64,000 bases of DNA from assembly GCF_024267675.1 (NCBI RefSeq), contig NZ_JALDYX010000025.1:1-64000 (forward strand), given 5' to 3'. The position numbers and the translations under genes are program-made. How positions within the stretch are numbered: the stretch's first letter is position 1; each line of letters starts with the position of its first letter. Shown piece by piece: positions 16,186-24,560 of the stretch. Source of the stretch: Marinobacterium sedimentorum. GTDB taxonomy: Bacteria > Pseudomonadota > Gammaproteobacteria > Pseudomonadales > Balneatricaceae. The notes below the pieces were generated by a model, which had not been told where the DNA came from, searched no databases, and saw only the letters and a list, made by a program, of their open reading frames with translations.

Positions 16186-16525
16186 TTATTAAGTGCAAGA
16201 AGGGGCGAGGTGAATGGTGAATGGTGAATGGTGAATGGTGAATGGTGAAAAGATGATCGCCTGCTCAAACGCCGCAGGTTCCCTCCTGTTCCCCGATATT
16301 TGTACGCATATCCTCGAAACTCGCTTGGGGCTCATTTCCCGGAATTCGCAGGCTCATTCCAGGCTACGGGCTGCACGCCGTAGGTTGGTAATGAGCGTAG
16401 CGAATTCCGACATCCGCAGCGCAGCTGTGGAGAACAGTTCAACGGGGCAGGTCTGATGCTCGCTGCGAATGACGAATCACGGCTCTTTAACCTCCTGCTC
16501 ACCGGCCTTGCCCCTTTCCCCGGAT
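16186..16525. other. Intergenic region with heptamer repeat and REP-like sequence
   Basis: There is no convincing gene here. 16210-16244 is five perfect tandem copies of GTGAATG followed by a degenerate sixth. Around 16371-16412 the sequence GTAGGTTGGTAATGAGCG and its imperfect inverse AATTCCGACA resemble the GTAGGTTGG-type extragenic repeats of other proteobacteria. A short frame at 16456-16734 mostly overlaps the opposite-strand DUF4126 gene and is not supported. The two flanking genes converge on this region, but no clear intrinsic terminator was found. Confidence 0.6.
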
Positions 16526-17230
16526 TCAGTGGCGCGGGCGTTCGCCCGGCAAGGCCCGGCCAGAATTTGGACTTGAACCAGAGCCAGAGTCCAAACTCGA
16601 GTGCATCGGCGCCATCTCGTCGGCACCGCCGCCAAAAAGCCGCGCCAGGAAACGAAACACCCCCTTTACACCACGCCAGATCCTGGGCAACAGCCACACC
16701 AGCAGCAGTACGAAGACAATCAGGCCGGCAATGAACAGCCAGGGGTTATAGAGCGCCGCCCAGATACCGCCGACGACCATCACATCTTCGGCCACGGACG
16801 CCGTCCAGTTACTGAAAGGTTCCGGCGAGGTATTGATCAGCACCCGGCTGCCGGCCTTGGCCGCATGGGTCGCCGTCGCCAGTGAGCCCCCCACAATAGC
16901 GGCGGCCAGTTCCACCGGCAGGCCGATCTCGCCCACGGCACCTGCCGCCAGCGCAGCCCCCGCGGGAATACGGATAAAGGTATGCAGGGTATCCCAGCCG
17001 GTGTCGACACCCGGTACCTTGTCGGCGAAAAATTCCACGCAGTACATCAAGCCTGCGGCCATCAGCACCATAGGGTCGCCAACGACGTCGAGCCCGGGCG
17101 GCAGCACTATGTTGCCGGTGTTGGACAAGACCCCCAGCATCAGCAGGGTGGCGTACAGGTTGATACCACTGGCCCAGGCCAGGCCCATGGACAGGGCAAT
17201 CATTTGGGTGATTTGCTCTAGCTGATCCAT
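16526..17230 (-). CDS. DUF4126 family membrane protein
   Basis: A 234-residue protein from the ATG at 17230, preceded by GGAGG; a longer frame to 17278 is less likely. It has several hydrophobic segments: ALSMGLAWASGINLYATLLML near the start, PMVLMAAGLMYCVEFFADKVPGVD, an alanine/glycine-rich stretch IPAGAALAAGAVG, and two C-terminal spans around WLFIAGLIVFVLLLVWLLP. These match DUF4126. The family has no established function. The C-terminal 35 residues are a soluble Ser/Gly-rich tail. It follows the yheU-like gene by 70 bases. Confidence 0.8.
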   Translation of the reverse strand: MDQLEQITQMIALSMGLAWASGINLYATLLMLGVLSNTGNIVLPPGLDVVGDPMVLMAAGLMYCVEFFADKVPGVDTGWDTLHTFIRIPAGAALAAGAVGEIGLPVELAAAIVGGSLATATHAAKAGSRVLINTSPEPFSNWTASVAEDVMVVGGIWAALYNPWLFIAGLIVFVLLLVWLLPRIWRGVKGVFRFLARLFGGGADEMAPMHSSLDSGSGSSPNSGRALPGERPRH

Positions 17231-17300
17231 AGCGCCTCCGGTTACGGCAATAGGATAAAGGGGGAAGAGCCCGCTCAATAAGTATGACCACGGAACAGGC

Positions 17301-17519
17301 TTATTTTTCCAGCTGATCCTTTGCCACTATATTGCACAGTCCTGTACTTTCGCTGAACAGTATAACCACCTGGCCGCGCTGCAGCAGCTGGCGCACCTGC
17401 CCTATCCGGCTCGCCAGGGGCGTTTCATGTTCACCGTAGTCGGTACCATCACGGGTAACAAACTCGCTGATCAGGTTATCCAGGGTGTCGGGCGAAAGCT
17501 CGCCATGGGGAATAATCAC
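17301..17519 (-). CDS. YheU family protein (UPF0270)
   Basis: A 72-residue protein matching E. coli YheU in length and in the core IIPHGELSPDTLDNLI, then EFVTRDGTDYGEHE. The start is a GTG at 17519 with GGAG six bases upstream, overlapping the stop of the lipoprotein gene (GTGGTGA). A longer ATG frame to 17576 is an artefact of the overlap. UPF0270 proteins are small and conserved in gammaproteobacteria with no firm function. Termination-reinitiation coupling with the upstream gene is likely. Confidence 0.85.
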   Translation of the reverse strand: MIIPHGELSPDTLDNLISEFVTRDGTDYGEHETPLASRIGQVRQLLQRGQVVILFSESTGLCNIVAKDQLEK

Positions 17520-18145
17520 CACCAGCTCCAGAGTCGCTGCCATTCCCAGCGACTGGGATCCACCAGCGCCGGGCAACGCTGCAGCTCGCTGTCATACTGT
17601 TTGGCCCGTGCCGCAACGCGCTCAGCTTCCTTCTCAATCCAGATACCCTTGTGTACGCCCTGGCTATAGGCACCAGGCCCCAGCCGGTACGCCAGATAGA
17701 GTGCGTCTACCTGCTGGATATCCAGCTGCAGCATCTGGCGGTTGCGCGCCACACCCCAGCCAAGGAAGTCCACCGCATCCTCGATATTGTCGGTCGTGGC
17801 TGACCAGTTACTCTCGGCAATGCGGTACTCATCCCAGGTATTGCCAAAGGGCAGCACATGGCGCTTGCGCCCGCCACCCAGCGGTGGCTCCAGCAGCGCC
17901 AGGGCAACGGCGGGCTCCAGCCCCCATTTGCCGCGGGTGTCCTGCAATGCCACACGCAGCTGACCCTGGTTTTTCAGCAGCGTACAGACTGCAGGTGTTG
18001 CCACCTCGACGCTAGCAGCCTCGTTATTGCCAGCCCAGCCTGGCACCCAGGATGGTGATATGGATGCGCATCCGGCCAGCCAGAGTCCGGGGGCAAGCAG
18101 GGCCAGGCGTTTAATGGGTAATACCGTAGTGTTGGAGCTGTTCAA
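17516..18145 (-). CDS. Lipoprotein of the ligA neighbourhood, possible lysozyme-like fold
   Basis: A 209-residue protein from a TTG at 18145 with AAGGAG six bases upstream; the frame is open to 18163. A lipoprotein signal, LALLAPGLWLAGC, places the lipidated Cys near residue 26. The mature part contains TWDEYRIAESNWSATTDN and AVDFLGWGVAR, a pattern reminiscent of transglycosylase-like lipoproteins encoded next to ligA in Pseudomonas. No catalytic glutamate can be assigned with confidence. The gene start lies inside the end of ligA, and its stop overlaps the yheU start. Envelope location is clear, enzymatic activity is speculative. Confidence 0.7.
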   Translation of the reverse strand: MNSSNTTVLPIKRLALLAPGLWLAGCASISPSWVPGWAGNNEAASVEVATPAVCTLLKNQGQLRVALQDTRGKWGLEPAVALALLEPPLGGGRKRHVLPFGNTWDEYRIAESNWSATTDNIEDAVDFLGWGVARNRQMLQLDIQQVDALYLAYRLGPGAYSQGVHKGIWIEKEAERVAARAKQYDSELQRCPALVDPSRWEWQRLWSWW

Positions 18146-20486
18146 CGAATTCTCCTTCATCAATCACTTTGACCGCCAGCGACTGCGCCTTTGCCAGCTT
18201 GGAGCCGGCACCAGGACCTGCAACCACACAGTCGGTTTTTGCGGATACACTGCCCGACACCTTGGCACCGAGCGATAGCAGATAAGCCTTGGCCTGATCC
18301 CGCGTCATGAGCTCCAGGGTTCCGGTCAGCACCCATGTCTGACCGGCCAGGGGCTCGACCGCAGCCGCTGATTCATCGGTACTCTCGATTTCACAGCTCC
18401 AGTGCATGCCAAATTCAAGCAGCTGGGCTTCAATCGCCCGCGCCTGCGCGCACCAGTCGGTGTCCAGCAGCTTGTGGCGCAGATTGAGGCAGGCAGCCTT
18501 GGACAGTTTGGGCACGGCAGCCAGCTGGGCATCATCCGCCTGCAGCAGGGCCTGCAGCGAGCCAAAGTGACCCGCCAGGTGCTGGGCCATCACCGGGCCA
18601 ACCTTGTCGATTTTCAGTTTTACCAGCAGGTCAGCCAGGGTTACGCTGCCGCGAAGCGCCGCACCCAGCTCACCACTGCCCTGGGGCACAACGCCGAGCT
18701 CTGCCAGATCGGCAATCACCTGACGGTTATGCTCATCGCCAAAGAACCCGGCGATCTCGCGCGCCACACCCAGCCCCACCTCGGGCAGGCAGGTCAGCAA
18801 CAGCGGCAAGGCCGCAGCGACGCGCTCCAGGCTGCCCAGATTCTGTGCCAGCACCCGCGCCGTGCCTTCGCCCACTTCACTGATGCCCAGGGCATAAATG
18901 AAGCGCGGCAATGGCACCTGCTTGCTGGCCTGAATCGAATGGTACAGATTGGCTGACGAGACTTCAGCAAAGCCTTCCAGCGTCATGAAATCACTGATGC
19001 CCAGGCGATACAGGTCGGCCGGTGAGCGCACCAGCTCGCGCTCAACCAGCAGCTCAACGCTCTTGTCGCCCAGACCGTCGATATCCAGGGCGCGGCGCGA
19101 AACAAAATGAATAATGGCCTGGGACAGCTGCGCCCGGCAGGCGAGGCGACCAACGCAATGAAAGCCCGTGCCGTCAACCAGCTCCTCCTTGCCCTTGAGC
19201 ATGCGCACCAGCTGGTTGCGCACAACCTGGGAGCCACATTCGGGGCAGGTCTCGGGTACAGTCACAGGCGTTTCTGCACCGCTGCGCCGCTCGGTCACCA
19301 CCTGCACCACCTGGGGAATCACATCCCCTGCCCGGCGTACCACCACCGTATCGCCAACACGCAGATCCAGTCGGGCGATCTCATCCATGTTGTGCAGCGT
19401 GGCGTTACTCACGGTCACGCCGCCCACAAACACCGGCTCAAGTCGTGCCACCGGCGTCACCGCACCGGTGCGGCCCACCTGAAACTCCACCGCCAGCACC
19501 CGGGTCATTTCTTCCTGGGCGGGAAACTTGTGGGCGATGGCCCAGCGCGGCGCCCGCGAGATAAAGCCCAGCTGTTCCTGCTGTGCCCGATTGTTTACCT
19601 TGAAAACGATGCCGTCGATGTCGTAGCTCAGGCTGTCGCGCCGCGCAGCGAGATCCTCGTAGTATTCCAGGCAACCCTCGGCACCCTGTACCAGGCGCAT
19701 TTGCGCATTGATGCGAAAGCCCCAGCGGTGCAGCAGCTGCAGGGTTTCGAAATGGCCCTCGGGCAGCGCTTCAGGGTCAGAGACGATACCGGTGCTGTAG
19801 CAGCACATCTCCAGCGGCCTGTCCGCGGTAATGCGGGCATCCAGCTGGCGCAGGCTGCCGGCAGCGGCATTGCGCGGGTTCACAAAGGTTTTCTCGTCCC
19901 GCTCGCGCTGGCGTTCATTCAGTGCGTCGAAACCGGCTTTGGGCAGGTAAATTTCACCCCGCACCTCGAGCCTGGCCGGCCAGCCAGTACCATTGAGTTG
20001 CAGCGGCACGCTGCGCAGGGTGCGCACGTTCTGGGTAATATCCTCGCCAGTGGAGCCATCCCCCCGCGTGGCGGCCCGAACCAGCAGCCCGTCTTCGTAC
20101 AGCACGCTGACGGCAATACCATCGAGCTTGGGCTCGCAGGCGAAGGCAATGTCATCACCGCTGGCAAGCTTGAGCCGCTCCTGTACCCGGCGCACGAAGT
20201 CGCGCAGGTCCTGGGCATTAAAGGCGTTATCCAGCGACAGCATCGGCATTTCGTGCTGCACCTGGCTAAAGGCGGACAGCGGTCTGGCACCTACACGCTG
20301 GGTCGGTGAACTGGCGGTGACCTGCTCGGGATGTTCGGTTTCCAGTGCCTTGAGGCGCTGGAACAGGCGATCATATTCGGCATCCGGCAACTCGGGGTCA
20401 TCGAGCACGTAGTAGCGATAGTTATGGTGATTCAGGGCATCACGCAGTTGCCGCAGTTCCTGCTCAATCGTTACAGCCGAACACAT
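18111..20486 (-). CDS. ligA: NAD-dependent DNA ligase
   Basis: A 791-residue LigA, similar in size to Pseudomonas LigA and longer than the E. coli enzyme. The adenylated lysine is Lys120 in CEPKLDGIAV. The four-cysteine zinc finger (CPECGSQ, then CVGRLAC) lies around residues 413-445, helix-hairpin-helix repeats follow, and the C-terminus is a BRCT domain (LAGQTWVLTGTLELMTRDQA). It seals nicks in duplex DNA in replication and repair with NAD as cofactor. It follows zipA by 78 bases as in Pseudomonas, and the downstream lipoprotein gene starts within its last 35 bases. Confidence 0.97.
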   Translation of the reverse strand: MCSAVTIEQELRQLRDALNHHNYRYYVLDDPELPDAEYDRLFQRLKALETEHPEQVTASSPTQRVGARPLSAFSQVQHEMPMLSLDNAFNAQDLRDFVRRVQERLKLASGDDIAFACEPKLDGIAVSVLYEDGLLVRAATRGDGSTGEDITQNVRTLRSVPLQLNGTGWPARLEVRGEIYLPKAGFDALNERQRERDEKTFVNPRNAAAGSLRQLDARITADRPLEMCCYSTGIVSDPEALPEGHFETLQLLHRWGFRINAQMRLVQGAEGCLEYYEDLAARRDSLSYDIDGIVFKVNNRAQQEQLGFISRAPRWAIAHKFPAQEEMTRVLAVEFQVGRTGAVTPVARLEPVFVGGVTVSNATLHNMDEIARLDLRVGDTVVVRRAGDVIPQVVQVVTERRSGAETPVTVPETCPECGSQVVRNQLVRMLKGKEELVDGTGFHCVGRLACRAQLSQAIIHFVSRRALDIDGLGDKSVELLVERELVRSPADLYRLGISDFMTLEGFAEVSSANLYHSIQASKQVPLPRFIYALGISEVGEGTARVLAQNLGSLERVAAALPLLLTCLPEVGLGVAREIAGFFGDEHNRQVIADLAELGVVPQGSGELGAALRGSVTLADLLVKLKIDKVGPVMAQHLAGHFGSLQALLQADDAQLAAVPKLSKAACLNLRHKLLDTDWCAQARAIEAQLLEFGMHWSCEIESTDESAAAVEPLAGQTWVLTGTLELMTRDQAKAYLLSLGAKVSGSVSAKTDCVVAGPGAGSKLAKAQSLAVKVIDEGEFVEQLQHYGITH

Positions 20487-20564
20487 GGAATCAAGATCAT
20501 CCTGGAAAGAAATTATGGGACAGGCAGAGGGGAGCAGAGAACGCGGCGCGCAGGCGGCTCAGGC

Positions 20565-22127
20565 TCAAGCGCGCGAGCCGCTGCGGCGGGACCGGTTGTG
20601 CATTTCAAAATCGCGAATGCGCTGGCGATAGTGCTCCTTGGTCTGCGGGCGCAGCACCGAGCGATTTTCATCCAGCAGATCACCGTCAAGATGTCGCGCC
20701 AGTGTCTCGGCCGTCGCCAGCATGCACTCAAAGGCGTTCATCACATCCCGTGGCTCTCGCATGGACATGAAAAAGGTCACGGCCGGGGTTGTCATCTCAT
20801 TGATGGTTGCCAGATCGAAGGTACCGGGGTTGACCGCATTGGCCATGCTGAACTGCACAGGCCCGGTGTCGCTGCCATCTTCATGGCGATGAAAAATATC
20901 CATGTCACCGAAGTGCAGATCACAGGCGCCGATGATCTTGTACAGCATGGCACCGGGCAAGCCCTCAGGCACACTGGAAACAACGGTGATGACCAGAACG
21001 CTATCCGGGTTAGGCGCAGGCGCCGAACCGTCCACCGCGCGCGCCTTAGACGCCGCGGGCTCAGCTGCACGCCCACTGGGGGCTTTCTGTTCAGGCTGTT
21101 CCGGTGCAGTACCGAAGAGCAAGTCCTGCTGGGGCGCAGCCGGCGCTTTCGAACTGGACGACCCGGCCGCACCTTCGGCCGACGCGCTGGCGCGTTTGGG
21201 CTGACGATTGCGCTCCATCAGCAGCGGAATCGGCTTTTCCAGATCCAGTGCCGGGGCTGCGGGCAGATCATCAAACAGCGGGTCGGTTTCGCCCGCCCCC
21301 TGCGAAAAGCCCCGGGGGGCCTCCTCGGCCAGCGGCTGTTGCGGCTGTTGCACCGAGCCCGCCGCAGTCCTGGCATCAACAGGCTCTGAAGGCGTAGCAT
21401 CAAGGGCGCCCTGAGTGTCGTCCGCTTCTGGTTCAAATGCGCTAAAAGACGCCCTGCGCGCTGCCGGATAGTCTTCCTTTGTCGGCTCATCAAACAGTGG
21501 ATCAGCATCAAAAGAGACGTGGTTTTCAGTTCGCGGCGCAGCGACCGGTGGCACCGGTGCCTGCTTGACAGCTTCTTGGTCAGCAGCGGCTCGGGCAACT
21601 GGGGGGCGTTCAACGGAAGGCCGGGCAGCAGAAGGCTGGACAGCAGACGGAGCATCGCGGTCGGATTCAGCGCGCAGCGGTGCACGGAAATCCGACACCG
21701 GGCGGGCCTGATGCTCTGGGGCTGCCTCAGGCGCAGGCTCACGCGCGAGTTCAGCCACGCGAGGCTGAGACTGCTGGCGTGACTCGGCACTAAAGCCGAA
21801 GGTCGGCTCAATGCGTTCAGCGGGCTCTGTTGCCGACTCATCCGCAGCCTTGGCCGCGGCGGCCATTTTCGCAGCATAGGCCGCACCAGACTTGCGCTTG
21901 GGCACAAACTCCGGCACCTCGCCACTGATCGGCCTGGCACCGCCGTAGGGCAATTCGGGATTGCTCGAAGGTTCCACCGGTTCCTCCGGCAGATCACGCA
22001 GCTTACGGTCAATATCCATGCGCAAACTGTTGCGGCCGCCACGCACACGACGCCAGCCATCAAAGATGATCAACGCAATGACAATCACGCCGCCGACGAC
22101 AAGCCACTCTCTGAGGCTGATTTCCAT
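20565..22127 (-). CDS. zipA: Cell division protein ZipA
   Basis: A 520-residue protein with a single N-terminal membrane anchor (LVVGGVIVIALIIFDGWRR, residues 9-27). A short basic stretch follows, then a very long Pro/Ala/Glu-rich linker (about 60-360), and a C-terminal FtsZ-binding domain containing LYKIIGACDLHFGDMDIFHR. ZipA tethers FtsZ polymers to the cytoplasmic membrane in the early divisome. The linker is longer than that of E. coli ZipA (328 residues in total). It is transcribed ahead of ligA and separated from ccmI by 126 bases. Confidence 0.93.
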   Translation of the reverse strand: MEISLREWLVVGGVIVIALIIFDGWRRVRGGRNSLRMDIDRKLRDLPEEPVEPSSNPELPYGGARPISGEVPEFVPKRKSGAAYAAKMAAAAKAADESATEPAERIEPTFGFSAESRQQSQPRVAELAREPAPEAAPEHQARPVSDFRAPLRAESDRDAPSAVQPSAARPSVERPPVARAAADQEAVKQAPVPPVAAPRTENHVSFDADPLFDEPTKEDYPAARRASFSAFEPEADDTQGALDATPSEPVDARTAAGSVQQPQQPLAEEAPRGFSQGAGETDPLFDDLPAAPALDLEKPIPLLMERNRQPKRASASAEGAAGSSSSKAPAAPQQDLLFGTAPEQPEQKAPSGRAAEPAASKARAVDGSAPAPNPDSVLVITVVSSVPEGLPGAMLYKIIGACDLHFGDMDIFHRHEDGSDTGPVQFSMANAVNPGTFDLATINEMTTPAVTFFMSMREPRDVMNAFECMLATAETLARHLDGDLLDENRSVLRPQTKEHYRQRIRDFEMHNRSRRSGSRA

Positions 22128-22234
22128 AAATCCGCTGCTATCTCAAAGTTTTTTGACTGGCGTCCAGCCGAACTCTGGCCACCGACTACTTTTCTTGCCG
22201 GAGCAACAGCGTCGCCCCGACAAGAACAGATGCA

Positions 22235-22264
22235 ACTATAGACCGAGCGGCGACTACTCCACAA
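22235..22264 (-). promoter_or_regulatory. Sigma-70 promoter candidate for zipA-ligA
   Basis: On the minus strand TTGTGG (22264-22259) and TATAGT (22240-22235) are separated by 18 bases. The -35 lies in the last codons of ccmI. It is the best-looking promoter in the 126 bases before zipA, with a leader of roughly 100 bases. Confidence 0.35.
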
Positions 22265-23507
22265 CCTGATCAATAACCAGATCAATCGCTTGCGTCTGTC
22301 CACGCACCGAAACAGGACTCAGAATCGCGAACAGATCACCCGTTTTGGGTTCCGGTGTGCCGGTCAGGGAAATGCGCGCTCCAACCTCAACCTCATCCAC
22401 GCCGGACAGCCGCGCCTGGGGTGTCATGGCCTGGGTATCGTCGAGCACCACTTCCAGCGGCAAGTCCGACACCTTGAGCTTGACCGCCGCCAGCGGCATG
22501 CGCCCTCCTACCGGGCGGGCGAAGATAAAGACCGCCTGGTCCGGCTCCAGCGCAGTGCCAAGGCCTTCGGCCAGGCGCACCGCCAGTCGAATTTCCGCAG
22601 GTTCAATGCCCGCAACCTCCGGCACCGGCTCGCCCAGCGCCCGCAGTTCCTGCTGGGCACGGCTGATACCGGCGCGCAGCGACTCGGCCGCGGAAGGCTC
22701 AGCCTGGGCCAGCGCCCGGGACCAGAAATCGATGGCTTCGGCATAGCGCTGCTGCTCAAAAGCATCTATACCCAGCAGCCCCAGAGCGGTGATTTCGCCG
22801 GGATTACGCTGCAGCGTGGCTGTCACCTGCTCGCGCACCTGCTCATTCATCTTGCCGCCATTGGCGAAATACAGCGCCTGGGCATACTGCCCCATCACGC
22901 CTGTGTACTGCGGCGCATCTTCCGGCAGTCGCGCCAGCAGCTGCTTGAAAGCGGCAATACCGTCGTCAAAGCGCCCTGCCCCCATATAGGTGGTGGCCAG
23001 CAGATACCAGCCCTCGACATTTTCCGGCGTCACTTCCAGTTCATGCTCCAGTCGCGACAAGGCCTCCTCCAGCGTCGGAGTACGGCCATCAAACGGATCC
23101 GGCCCGGCCTGACGCTCCAGCGCCAGCTCAAGACGCGGCGCACTGCCAAGCTTTGCGTAGAGCCCCAGCGCGCTGACCACCAGCAGTAACGCCATCACTG
23201 AAACCGTGACCACCTGCATGCTGCTGACTTTCGACACCTGCAGCGCGGCTTCGGTATCGCCTACGTCCTGCAGCAGACTACGCTCGAGTTCCAGTTTCAG
23301 CTCATCGAACTCGGGCTGGGCCAGATTGCCCAGGGCCTTTTCCTCCTCGAGCTCCGACAGGCGTTCGCGATAGATATCGATATTCTGCCGGTCACGATCC
23401 TCGGCCACTTCCTGCTGCTGCAGCCTGCGCGCACGCAACAGGGGCAGCAGCACTATGCCCAGCGCACAGAGTGTCAACAGAGCTATTCCGGTCCACAGGC
23501 CCGCCAT
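22254..23507 (-). CDS. ccmI: c-type cytochrome biogenesis protein CcmI
   Basis: A 417-residue protein. The first membrane span (about 4-24, WTGIALLTLCALGIVLLPLL) is followed by a cytoplasmic coiled-coil segment (QQEVAEDRDRQNIDIYRERL) and a second span near 97-115. A periplasmic TPR region comes next (YLLATTYMGAGRFDDGIAAF and following) and a C-terminal beta-rich domain. CcmI holds apocytochrome c in the periplasm and presents it to CcmF/CcmH for haem ligation. The ATG overlaps the ccmH stop by one base, and it is the last gene of the ccm operon. Confidence 0.92.
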   Translation of the reverse strand: MAGLWTGIALLTLCALGIVLLPLLRARRLQQQEVAEDRDRQNIDIYRERLSELEEEKALGNLAQPEFDELKLELERSLLQDVGDTEAALQVSKVSSMQVVTVSVMALLLVVSALGLYAKLGSAPRLELALERQAGPDPFDGRTPTLEEALSRLEHELEVTPENVEGWYLLATTYMGAGRFDDGIAAFKQLLARLPEDAPQYTGVMGQYAQALYFANGGKMNEQVREQVTATLQRNPGEITALGLLGIDAFEQQRYAEAIDFWSRALAQAEPSAAESLRAGISRAQQELRALGEPVPEVAGIEPAEIRLAVRLAEGLGTALEPDQAVFIFARPVGGRMPLAAVKLKVSDLPLEVVLDDTQAMTPQARLSGVDEVEVGARISLTGTPEPKTGDLFAILSPVSVRGQTQAIDLVIDQVVE

Positions 23508-24007
23508 TATTTCTCATCCTGTTTAAGCAATTTATCCAGCCGGTGCCGCTCTGCGTCCGACAAAGGCTCCACCGGCTCAGTCTGGCTCGACTCCGAGCCC
23601 GCCGATATACCCGGGCGAGGCGCTTTTTTGCGCCGCCGCGTCATGACCAGCACGACCACCGCCCCTACGGCCAGCAGGCCAAAGGGGCCGTACCAGAGCA
23701 CCAGTGTCTGGGCGGTGACCCGCGGGCGATAGAGTACGAACTCGCCATAGCGTGCCACCATGAAATCGACGATATCCTTATCCGAATCGCCCTGCTGCAG
23801 CATGCGGTGAATCTCGGTACGCAGATCCTGGGCAATGGGCGAGTTGGAGTCGGCGATATTCTGGTTCTGACACTTGGGGCAGCGCAGTTCGGCGGTGAGG
23901 CTGTAAAAACGTTCCCGGGTCGCCTCATCGCTGAACTCGAAACTGTCGATGGCCGCCTGGGCAGTCAGCGGCAGCCAGAGCAGCAGCACGATCAGCAGAT
24001 GCCTCAT
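23507..24007 (-). CDS. ccmH: Cytochrome c-type biogenesis protein CcmH
   Basis: A 166-residue protein. A signal sequence (1-19) precedes the LRCPKCQNQ motif with redox Cys43 and Cys46, which reduce the apocytochrome CxxCH cysteines in the periplasm before haem attachment. A membrane span follows at about 103-123, then a short cytoplasmic tail. The size corresponds to the CcmH/CycL form in organisms with a separate CcmI. It overlaps ccmG by 4 bases and ccmI by one base. Confidence 0.95.
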   Translation of the reverse strand: MRHLLIVLLLWLPLTAQAAIDSFEFSDEATRERFYSLTAELRCPKCQNQNIADSNSPIAQDLRTEIHRMLQQGDSDKDIVDFMVARYGEFVLYRPRVTAQTLVLWYGPFGLLAVGAVVVLVMTRRRKKAPRPGISAGSESSQTEPVEPLSDAERHRLDKLLKQDEK

Positions 24008-24543
24008 GAGCCGCTGCCCTCCAGATCCTGCATCCGCCTGCGCAGTGTGTCCCAGACCTTCTCGTTGACCTCGCCCACATGGCGATAACGGATAATGCCG
24101 TCCTTGTCGAGGATGTAGGTTTCAGGCGCACCATAGACACCCAGGTCGAGCCCCAGCAAACCCTTGTCATCGTAGATATTAAGGACATAAGGGTTCTCAT
24201 ACCGGGTCAGCCACTCCTGCGCCTTGGCACGATCATCCTTGTAGTTGATACCGTAGATGGTCACGCCCTCGTTCCGGGCGATACGGTTGAGCTGCTCGTG
24301 CTCCTGCTTGCAGGTCGGGCACCAGGTGGCCCAGACGTTCAGCAGCGCAGGCTTGCCCTTGAGCTGTTCCTGGGTCAGCTGAGCGTTTTCGTCGAACACC
24401 GAGCTGAGGCTGAAGGCCGGCACGGGCTTGCCGATCAGCGCCGAAGGCAGCTCCGTCGGATCCAGCTGCAAACCGCGCCAGAGGAACACGCTCACCGTCA
24501 CGAAAATGAGCAACGGAATAAAAACCAGTAATCGTCTTAGCAT
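24004..24543 (-). CDS. ccmG: Thiol:disulfide interchange protein CcmG (DsbE)
   Basis: A 179-residue membrane-anchored thioredoxin-fold protein. A single N-terminal span (about 5-22) is followed by the active site WATWCPTC with Cys75 and Cys78. It keeps the CcmH and apocytochrome thiols reduced in the periplasm, taking electrons from CcdA/DsbD. It starts 18 bases after ccmF and overlaps ccmH by 4 bases. Confidence 0.95.
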   Translation of the reverse strand: MLRRLLVFIPLLIFVTVSVFLWRGLQLDPTELPSALIGKPVPAFSLSSVFDENAQLTQEQLKGKPALLNVWATWCPTCKQEHEQLNRIARNEGVTIYGINYKDDRAKAQEWLTRYENPYVLNIYDDKGLLGLDLGVYGAPETYILDKDGIIRYRHVGEVNEKVWDTLRRRMQDLEGSGS

Positions 24544-24560
24544 CGTCAGAATCCTTGATA

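Noticed and set aside
16456..16734. 92-codon plus-strand frame at the end of the DUF4126 gene
   Set aside because: Mostly antisense to DUF4126 with no good ribosome site and a low-complexity product.
19107..20309. 400-codon plus-strand frame opposite ligA
   Set aside because: His- and Gln-rich shadow of ligA with no recognisable domain.
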